Assembly (NCBI GenBank): GCA_003529325.1
Contig: DPVW01000213.1
Coordinates: forward strand, 1-7,009
Length of the DNA: 7,009 bases
Direction of reading: 5' to 3'
Source: Candidatus Latescibacterota bacterium
Lineage (GTDB): Bacteria; Latescibacterota; UBA2968; UBA8231
In this document: positions 1 through 5,102 of the stretch, piece by piece
Layout: every line of letters starts with the position of its first letter
Position numbering within the stretch: position 1 is the stretch's first letter
Position numbers and translations under genes: made by a program
Notes under the pieces: model-generated
Seen by the model: only the letters and a program-made list of their open reading frames with translations
What the model was told of the DNA's origin: nothing
The model's database searches: none

Positions 1-63
1 GATCTGCAAGCGCTGGTGCAATGGCTGGACTGGGCCCTCGACGAATTGCGGTCAAGGAGATAG
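1..63 (+). CDS. C-terminal end of an unidentified protein (5' truncated by window)
   Basis: Frame 1 is open from the first base and reads 20 codons ending in Trp-Leu-Asp-Trp-Ala-Leu-Asp-Glu-Leu-Arg-Ser-Arg-Arg, then TAG at 61-63. The pattern is an amphipathic helix with a basic end, as is common at protein C termini. Too little is present to name a family. The frame is judged coding because it is open to the edge, has GC-rich third positions like its neighbours, and ends 44 bp before the convergent sulfatase-like gene. It could still be chance, given its length. Confidence 0.5.
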   Translation, partial: DLQALVQWLDWALDELRSRR

Positions 64-77
64 GTAGGGGCTCTCAG

Positions 78-99
78 ACCGCGCTTGCGTCGCAGCGGT
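78..99. terminator. Weak inverted repeat between convergent genes, possible terminator
   Basis: ACCGC at 78-82 and GCGGT at 95-99 are perfect inverted arms separated by 12 bases. They lie in the 44-bp gap between the stop of the upstream plus-strand gene and the stop of the minus-strand sulfatase-like gene. The position suits a shared bidirectional terminator. However, the stem is only 5 bp and no T-run follows on either strand, so it is not a canonical intrinsic terminator. Confidence 0.2.
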
Positions 100-107
100 G
101 ACGACAC

Positions 108-1571
108 TCATTTCCGCCGGGTGGAAGCCTTCTTCTTTCTTGGTGTCGCCTTCTTCCTTTTGGGAGACGCCTTTTCCTTTGCTCCCGCCTGTAGCCGGTT
201 GGCGGCCCCGACGGAGCCGATATGCATCGTATCGTATGCCTGCTGCGAGGATTCGAAGGCTCCCTCATGGCTGCTATTGCCATGCCAGTTGAGGTTGGTG
301 GCCATGGGATTGGTGCGCCCCGTCTCGGCCTCTCTTTTGGCGACCCAGTTCTGCAGGCGTTCGCGCAGGGCAGCTGTGACACCCTTCTCTTTGTTCGCCA
401 GGTTCTTCAATTCCAATGGGTCCTGCACAAGATTGTACAGTTCCACCTCAGGCTTGAAGTGGAAGTCGGGCTCCAAGGCGACGATCAATTTCCACTCAGG
501 CGTTCGCCAGCCATGTTTGCGCATCCAGGTGCACTCGGTGATGTAGAAGTCGGAGTAGTTGCTCGCCTTTTTTCCATCCACCAAGGGCAATAACGAGGTG
601 CCATCAAAATCGATCTTCTGCCTTGGCTTGACGCCCATCAACTGCAGCATGGTGGGCACCAGATCCTGATGCAGGGAGGTGCCGGAAACCCGATGGCCAG
701 CGGGAAGCTTTCCGGGGAGCCGCAGAATGAGTGGTACATGCAAGGTATTTTCGTACATGCCGTGATGGTCGAACCAGCAGTCGTGTTCGTACAGGGTTTC
801 GCCATGGTCGCCGTTGAGCACGACGAGGGTGTCGTCGCTCAAACCCAGTTCGTCAATGCGGGTCAGCAGGCGTTGAATGGCGGCATCCATGTAGGCGACG
901 GCGCCGTCGTATTGGGCCGTGACGTAATCGGCGTCGGTGATGCCAGGTGGCATCCAGTCAGCGAAGAAGTCGCAGAAGGGTTTGAAATTCATCACCGGTT
1001 CCATGGACTTGTTCTTTGGGTCGAGTTCGTTGCCGGAGTAGAACATGCGCTCGAAGGGAGCCGGTGGTAGGTACGGGGCGTGCGGGTCCATGTGGCGCAG
1101 GAACAGACAGAATGGCTTCTTACCTGCTGCAAGTCGCTCCAGTTCGGGCACTGCGACTTCATTTAGTTTCTCCGCCTTGGGGCTGCGGCCCGCAGCAAAA
1201 CTGCCCCACGCAGGATAGTCGAGATACGTGTCAAAGCCCCGTGAACTCGGATTGCCGGTGAAACCCACGCAACTGGTATCGTATCCGACCTGGCGCAGGA
1301 TCTCGGGTAGGGTCTGTACGTAGTCGGGCAGCCCACCCCGGTGACGGAGGGCGACGACGTTGGTGGAGAAACAATCCTTGCCCGTCAACATCGAGGCGTA
1401 GGCGGAGGTCGTGGGGATGTGTGGGGCGTAGTTGTTCTCAAAGAGCACGCCCTGGCTGGCGAGTCTGTCGATGTGCGGAGTCGTCTGCCGATGGTAGCCG
1501 TAGCAACTCATATGGTCGGCGCGCAGGCTGTCGATACCCAGGAGGATGACGTTGAGAGGCTTCTTGGCCAT
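108..1571 (-). CDS. Sulfatase-like hydrolase (alkaline phosphatase superfamily) with Thr at the catalytic position and a basic C-terminal tail
   Basis: This 487-residue protein has the sulfatase fold signature (PF00884 type). The N-terminal strand and metal site read GIDSLRADHMSCYGY, with Asp14 as metal ligand. The catalytic stretch is PTTSAYASMLTG (53-64). HMDPHAPY lies at 160-167, NGDHGE with metal ligands Asp255/His256 at 253-258, HHGMYENTLHVPLILRLPG at 269-287, and the usual C-terminal ELYNLVQDPLELKNLA at 377-392. In true sulfatases the catalytic stretch is C/S-x-P-x-R, whose Cys or Ser becomes formylglycine. Here Thr54 occupies that position and the Pro and Arg are also missing, so arylsulfatase activity is doubtful. 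Phosphatase, phosphonate-hydrolase or phosphotransferase chemistry is an alternative. The start is set at ATG 1571, because the fold begins at once and longer versions are antisense to the neighbouring signal peptide. There is no good Shine-Dalgarno site and no signal peptide or membrane helix, so the protein is probably cytoplasmic. The last 23 residues hold 13 Lys/Arg. Confidence 0.9.
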   Translation of the reverse strand: MAKKPLNVILLGIDSLRADHMSCYGYHRQTTPHIDRLASQGVLFENNYAPHIPTTSAYASMLTGKDCFSTNVVALRHRGGLPDYVQTLPEILRQVGYDTSCVGFTGNPSSRGFDTYLDYPAWGSFAAGRSPKAEKLNEVAVPELERLAAGKKPFCLFLRHMDPHAPYLPPAPFERMFYSGNELDPKNKSMEPVMNFKPFCDFFADWMPPGITDADYVTAQYDGAVAYMDAAIQRLLTRIDELGLSDDTLVVLNGDHGETLYEHDCWFDHHGMYENTLHVPLILRLPGKLPAGHRVSGTSLHQDLVPTMLQLMGVKPRQKIDFDGTSLLPLVDGKKASNYSDFYITECTWMRKHGWRTPEWKLIVALEPDFHFKPEVELYNLVQDPLELKNLANKEKGVTAALRERLQNWVAKREAETGRTNPMATNLNWHGNSSHEGAFESSQQAYDTMHIGSVGAANRLQAGAKEKASPKRKKATPRKKKASTRRK

Positions 1572-1617
1572 GATTGTCTCGAGTTCGAGTGGAGGTCCTC
1601 TTCGATCGGAGGTCCTA
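1572..1617. promoter_or_regulatory. 46-bp divergent intergenic region
   Basis: The gap separates the divergent starts of the sulfatase-like gene (minus) and the HEAT lipoprotein gene (plus). It is too short for two independent non-overlapping promoters, so at least one promoter should lie inside coding sequence. A weak sigma70-like candidate for the minus strand is TTGACC (1658-1653) and TAGCCT (1635-1630) with a 17-base spacer, inside the lipoprotein signal-peptide codons. The -10 match is poor (3 of 6). The gap also carries the nonamer GGAGGTCCT twice, at 1591-1599 and 1608-1616. Confidence 0.4.
1608..1613 (+). promoter_or_regulatory. Shine-Dalgarno site GGAGGT fixing a TTG start
   Basis: GGAGGT lies 4 bases before TTG at 1618. 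No ATG or GTG in this frame sits at a plausible distance. The TTG gives a classic lipoprotein signal: a basic n-region, a hydrophobic core and LSAC. This site therefore decides the start of the lipoprotein gene. Confidence 0.75.
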
Positions 1618-2508
1618 TTGAAGTCACGTAGGCTACGGGCACGTTCGTCGGCGGTCAAGCAGGCCTTGGTTCCATGCCTTGCACTGCTGGTTTTGAGTGC
1701 CTGTGCCGATGCCGATGGCGATGGCGATGGTGGGGATCGCTGGAATCGGGCCGGCATGAAGATCGCCGCCAAGGCTTCTGCCCTACGACATCGTTTCGAT
1801 GACCAGGCAGAGCCGGACTCAGCACGCCTCGCCGCCGGCCGGGAACTATTGCCGCTGGATGCGGAATTCCTCGCCAGTCGATATCACGAGCAGCCCCTGC
1901 TTGTGCGGGCCATCATCGATGCCGCCGTCGCCACCGGTGATACCGCCTGCCTGCCCCTGGTTGCTCGGCTTTTCGTCAGCAGCGATGGCGAGGCACGTAT
2001 CGATTTCGAGGTCGATCTGATCGCTTTTGGGGCGGCCGCCCACCCTCGCCTCGTCGACATGCTCCGTCATACCGATCGCACCATTGTGGTCGGCGCCGCC
2101 GATGCGTTGGCCAAGGGCAGCGCGCTGGCGGCGGTTCCGGAGATTGCCGCCCTTCTCGGGCATGCCGATGGCTGGATTCGTATGGGCGCCGCTCATGCCC
2201 TCGGACAACTGCCCTCGGAGAAGGCCACCGAGGCGTTGTTGTCGGCGCTGTCGGACACGACCTACGCCGTCGTCAATGCCGCCCTCGTCGGTCTGGCCAG
2301 CCAGCGTGCTGTCGCCGCCTACGAACCGGCGCTGGCCTTACTCATCGACGGCCGACCGGAGGTTCGCAAGCATGCCGCTCACACGCTGGGGCAGCTCGGT
2401 ATGCCGCAGGCGCGGGAGATCCTCAACAGAGTGAGCCATGAGGATCCTGACAGTGGCGTCCGCTTTATGGCGACCCGGGCCTTGCAGTCGCTGGACGACG
2501 CCGACTGA
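1618..2508 (+). CDS. HEAT-repeat lipoprotein
   Basis: The 296-residue protein has a lipoprotein signal peptide. Residues 1-14 are strongly basic (KSRRLRAR), a hydrophobic core follows (ALVPCLALLVL), and the lipobox LSAC (26-29) puts the lipidated Cys at 29. Residue +2 is Ala rather than Asp, which in proteobacterial Lol sorting would favour the outer membrane (established for E. coli, inferred here). A short acidic linker DADGDGDGGD (31-40) follows. From about residue 90 to the end the protein is a run of paired helices of HEAT/PBS-lyase type. The clearest units are VVGAADALAKGSALAAVPEIAALL (split at 157-180), IRMGAAHALGQLPSEKATEALLSAL (187-211), and VRKHAAHTLGQLGMPQAREIL (249-269). The last is followed by VRFMATRALQSL (281-292). 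HEAT arrays serve as protein-binding scaffolds, and no catalytic motif is visible. The gene precedes the LMF-family gene by 7 bp, so the two are likely co-transcribed and translationally coupled. Confidence 0.85.
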   Translation: MKSRRLRARSSAVKQALVPCLALLVLSACADADGDGDGGDRWNRAGMKIAAKASALRHRFDDQAEPDSARLAAGRELLPLDAEFLASRYHEQPLLVRAIIDAAVATGDTACLPLVARLFVSSDGEARIDFEVDLIAFGAAAHPRLVDMLRHTDRTIVVGAADALAKGSALAAVPEIAALLGHADGWIRMGAAHALGQLPSEKATEALLSALSDTTYAVVNAALVGLASQRAVAAYEPALALLIDGRPEVRKHAAHTLGQLGMPQAREILNRVSHEDPDSGVRFMATRALQSLDDAD

Positions 2509-2515
2509 GAGGGTC

Positions 2516-3991
2516 ATGATAGGCGGCAATCAGCCCTCGGCGTGCAGATGGCCGTTGTCACCTGCCCTCGTACGGGCGCTGTTCACGCGCGGCATCGCCT
2601 TCGTCTACGTCGTCGCCTTCCTCTCGTTCTGGCGCCAGGCCCACGGTCTGATCGGTTCCCACGGGATCCTGCCGGCGGCAGCCTACCTGGAGGCGGTCGC
2701 ACTCCAGCTGGGCAGTCTCGATGCCGTGCTGCGACTACCGACACTGTTCTGGTCAAGTGCGGGGGACACGGCCTTGCATGTGCTCAGTGGCGTTGGCGTA
2801 CTGGCGGCGCTGGGAGGACTCGCCGGGGTCGCACCTGCACTGTGCCTTACAGTCTGTTGGGTGTGTTATCTGTCCATTGTTCATGCCGGTCAGCTGTTTT
2901 TTTCCTACCAATGGGATATCCTGCTGCTGGAGGCGGGGTTTCTTGCGATTTTCTGGGCGCCACTGACATGGCGTTGGGGTCTGGTCTGGCCAGGCGCCCC
3001 GTCGCTGGTCGTAGTCTGGTTGGGCCGCTGGTTGTTGTTCCGGCTGCTGTGGTCCTCCGGCGTCGTCAAATTGCTCAGCGGCGATCCGACGTGGAGAAAT
3101 CTGACAGCGACGACATTTCACTATGAAACCCAGCCGCTGCCGCTGTGGATCAGCCACTACGCCCACCACCTGCCGGTTTGGATTCACCATGCCGAAGTAG
3201 TACTCGTGTTCGTCATCGAATTCGTGCTGCCCTTCGTCATCTTTGGGCCCCGGCGCTGGCGACTTGTCGCCGCCGCGGGATTTGCCGCCCTGCAGTTCCT
3301 CATCGCCGTCACCGGCAACTACGGCTTTTTTAACCTGCTGACCCTCGTTCTGTGTCTGGCGCTGCTCGATACGGGGCGTCGGCACGGCATTGGGAGGATA
3401 TCGCCTGTACGGACCTGGCCCGCCACGATCGTGGTGCCGCTGGCAATGCTGCTTTTCGTTCTCGGTGCGACCAACCTGGCGGCTACGACGGGAGTCTCTT
3501 TGCCGGGAACCAGGTGGCTGTCGCCGATCCAACGATTCGTGACGCCATTGCACCTGTCTAACAGGTATGGCTTGTTCGCCAGCATGACGACGGCGCGTCC
3601 CGAAATCGTCGTGGAGGGGAGCGCTGATGGCCGCACGTGGAAGACCTATGAGTTCCACTGGAAAGCGACCGATCCCAACCGACGACCTGGGTTTGTGCCG
3701 CTGCACATGCCCCGGCTTGACTGGCAGTTGTGGTTTGCCGCACTCCAAGGGTATGAAGGGGCGCCTTGGTTCGGTCATTTCGCCGCCCGGCTGCTCGAGG
3801 GCGAACCCACAGTCACCGAATTGTTGGCGGTAAATCCCTTTGCCGACACGCCACCGCGGTTGCTCAGATCCCGGCTTTTCCAATATCGCTTCAGCAGCCC
3901 CGCCCAGCGTGCTGAAGGGGTCTGGTGGACGCGCTCTGACCCACGTCCCTACACACCGGTGTTGTCCCTACGGTCGCCACAAAAGGAATAA
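2516..3991 (+). CDS. Lipase maturation factor (LMF1/LMF2) family membrane protein
   Basis: The 491-residue polytopic membrane protein resembles eukaryotic lipase maturation factors (PF06762, formerly DUF1222). LMF1 works in the endoplasmic reticulum to fold lipoprotein lipase and related lipases; the bacterial role is not established. Family marks include FLSFWRQAHGLIGSHGILPA (35-54), YQWDILLLEAGFL (131-143), the block around FHYETQPLPLWISHYAHHLP (201-220), VIEFVLPFVIFGPRRWR (233-249), TGNYGFFNLLTL (266-277), and the C-terminal soluble block RRPGFVPLHMPRLDWQLWFAAL (389-410). Likely membrane segments lie near 24-40, 84-105, 108-125, 133-150, 163-181, 224-244, 250-266, 268-286 and 301-323. The C-terminal 170 residues look soluble and include VEGSADGRTWKTYEF (366-380). 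The start is ATG 2516, with a modest GAGG close upstream that overlaps the end of the lipoprotein gene. A longer in-frame reading to 2438 lies inside that gene and is rejected. Confidence 0.88.
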   Translation: MIGGNQPSACRWPLSPALVRALFTRGIAFVYVVAFLSFWRQAHGLIGSHGILPAAAYLEAVALQLGSLDAVLRLPTLFWSSAGDTALHVLSGVGVLAALGGLAGVAPALCLTVCWVCYLSIVHAGQLFFSYQWDILLLEAGFLAIFWAPLTWRWGLVWPGAPSLVVVWLGRWLLFRLLWSSGVVKLLSGDPTWRNLTATTFHYETQPLPLWISHYAHHLPVWIHHAEVVLVFVIEFVLPFVIFGPRRWRLVAAAGFAALQFLIAVTGNYGFFNLLTLVLCLALLDTGRRHGIGRISPVRTWPATIVVPLAMLLFVLGATNLAATTGVSLPGTRWLSPIQRFVTPLHLSNRYGLFASMTTARPEIVVEGSADGRTWKTYEFHWKATDPNRRPGFVPLHMPRLDWQLWFAALQGYEGAPWFGHFAARLLEGEPTVTELLAVNPFADTPPRLLRSRLFQYRFSSPAQRAEGVWWTRSDPRPYTPVLSLRSPQKE

Positions 3992-3992
3992 G

Positions 3993-4020
3993 CACCAAAG
4001 GCTCTCTTGCCCATTTGGTG
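3993..4020 (+). other. Hairpin after the LMF-family gene, followed by an 8-G run
   Basis: CACCAAA (3993-3999) pairs with TTTGGTG (4014-4020), and the inner GGC (4000-4002) pairs with GCC (4009-4011). The loop is TCTCTT and two bases, CA, are bulged. The hairpin begins 1 base after the TAA stop. The 3' foot runs into eight G (4020-4027) rather than T, so this is not a standard intrinsic terminator. It may stabilise the mRNA end or be chance. Confidence 0.35.
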
Positions 4021-4039
4021 GGGGGGGTCGTACCTTCTA

Positions 4040-4079
4040 CGGTCTCCATCTGAAATCAAATACAAATGAGAAGAGACCG
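4040..4079 (+). promoter_or_regulatory. Inverted repeat in the leader of the quinone oxidoreductase gene
   Basis: CGGTCTC (4040-4046) and GAGACCG (4073-4079) are perfect 7-base inverted arms around a 26-base AT-rich interior. The right arm ends 3 bases before the ATG at 4083 and overlaps the purine-rich AGAAGAG (4070-4076) that is the best ribosome-binding candidate. It could be an operator dyad or an RNA stem that limits initiation. No recognised repressor site matches. Confidence 0.35.
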
Positions 4080-4082
4080 AGG

Positions 4083-5051
4083 ATGAAAGCAACCCGTTTC
4101 CATCAACACGGTGGGCCTGAGGTCCTGACATACGAAGATGCGCCTGATCCGACGCCAGCAGCCGGTGAGGCAGTCGTACGACTGGAAGCAGTGGGCCTCA
4201 ATTTTATCGACACCTACCACCGTGAAGGGTTGTACCCTGTCGAGTTGCCATGCACGCCCGGTGTCGAGGGTGCCGGCACAGTTACCGCAGTCGGTGCTGA
4301 CGTCACGGATGTCGCCATCGGTGATCGGGTCGCCTACGCTGGCGCCATTGGCGCCTATGCCGAAGCGGCGGCAGTGCCTGTTGATCGTCTCGTGCCGCTG
4401 CCGGATGGCGTCGATGCGGAATCGGCGTCGGCGGTGATGCTGCAAGGCATGACGGCCCATTATCTGGCGACAGGATCATATCCTCTCAACACCGGGGACA
4501 CGGCTCTCATCCATGCCGCCGCCGGTGGTGTCGGTCTGCTGTTGGTGCAGATTGCCAAGATGCGGGGTGCCCGGGTCATCGGCACCGTGTCAACCCAAGA
4601 GAAGGAGCAACTCGCCCGCGGGGCGGGTGCCGACGAGGTCATCCGCTACACGGAAGTTGATTTCGAGGCCCGCGTACAGGAATTGACGGACAATGCTGGC
4701 GTTGAGGTCGTCTTTGATTCAGTGGGCTTAACGACCTTCGATAAGGGACTCAACCTGCTCAAGCCGCGGGGTACGATGGTCCTCTTCGGACAATCCAGCG
4801 GTCCAGTACCGCCGGTTGACCCCCAGGTTCTGAGCCAGAAGGGGTCGGTCTTTCTGACGCGGCCGACGTTGGTCCATTACACCTTGACCCGCCAGGATTT
4901 GCTGGATCGCGCCGGCGAGGTCCTCGCCTGGGTTGACGCCGGCAAGCTCGATGTCCGTGTGGGGGCCCGTTTCCCTCTGGCGGATACCGCCGACGCCCAC
5001 CGGGCACTCGAAGGGCGCAAGACGACAGGCAAAGTTCTGCTGCAACCGTAG
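4083..5051 (+). CDS. qor: Quinone oxidoreductase, zinc-independent MDR family (Qor)
   Basis: The 322-residue protein is close in length and motif order to E. coli QorA (327 residues). This is an NADPH-dependent, zinc-free medium-chain dehydrogenase/reductase that performs one-electron reduction of quinones in the cytoplasm. Visible marks are the opening FHQHGGPEVL (6-15), GLNFIDTYHREGLYP (38-52), PGVEGAGTV (59-67), GDRVAYAG (80-87), the nucleotide-binding HAAAGGVGLL (144-153) with the family's AxxGxxG turn, and VVFDSVG (209-215). Further on are LFGQSSG (234-240), QKGSVFLTRPTL (252-263) and the C-terminal GRKTTGKVLLQP. The catalytic and structural Cys clusters of zinc-dependent alcohol dehydrogenases are absent. 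The start is ATG 4083, where homologues begin (MKATRFHQHG). The frame is open back to 3840, but that part overlaps the LMF-family gene. A 91-bp gap upstream carries two inverted repeats. The rpsA homologue follows 51 bp downstream. Confidence 0.93.
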   Translation: MKATRFHQHGGPEVLTYEDAPDPTPAAGEAVVRLEAVGLNFIDTYHREGLYPVELPCTPGVEGAGTVTAVGADVTDVAIGDRVAYAGAIGAYAEAAAVPVDRLVPLPDGVDAESASAVMLQGMTAHYLATGSYPLNTGDTALIHAAAGGVGLLLVQIAKMRGARVIGTVSTQEKEQLARGAGADEVIRYTEVDFEARVQELTDNAGVEVVFDSVGLTTFDKGLNLLKPRGTMVLFGQSSGPVPPVDPQVLSQKGSVFLTRPTLVHYTLTRQDLLDRAGEVLAWVDAGKLDVRVGARFPLADTADAHRALEGRKTTGKVLLQP

Positions 5052-5102
5052 CACATCAAACTTCGTTCACCGTAGCCGGTACCACCGCAGGAGATTCTGA
5101 AC
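5052..5102 (+). promoter_or_regulatory. 51-bp leader of the S1 gene with a strong Shine-Dalgarno site
   Basis: AGGAGA (5089-5094) sits 8 bases before ATG 5103, the best-spaced ribosome-binding site in the window. No terminator-like stem with a T-run separates this gene from qor. Either read-through from qor occurs, or a promoter lies within the qor coding sequence. No convincing -35/-10 pair was found in these 51 bases. Confidence 0.55.

Noticed and set aside
1546..1617. ATG-started longer version of the HEAT lipoprotein
   Set aside because: It would overlap the sulfatase start and bury the signal peptide 24 residues in, whereas the TTG at 1618 has a GGAGGT site and yields a proper lipoprotein signal.
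1572..1772. 67-codon upstream extension of the sulfatase-like frame on the minus strand
   Set aside because: It is antisense to the lipoprotein signal and linker, is low-complexity Ser/Pro, and the conserved fold starts right at the ATG at 1571.
2438..2515. Upstream extension of the LMF-family gene
   Set aside because: It lies inside the HEAT gene in another frame, and family similarity begins only after 2516.
2753..3883. 376-codon open frame on the minus strand
   Set aside because: It is antisense to the well-supported LMF gene. Its Arg/Gln/Pro-rich composition is typical of a shadow frame in GC-rich DNA.
3840..4082. Upstream extension of the quinone oxidoreductase frame
   Set aside because: It overlaps the LMF C terminus and the gap, and the Qor family start MKATRFHQHG sits at 4083.
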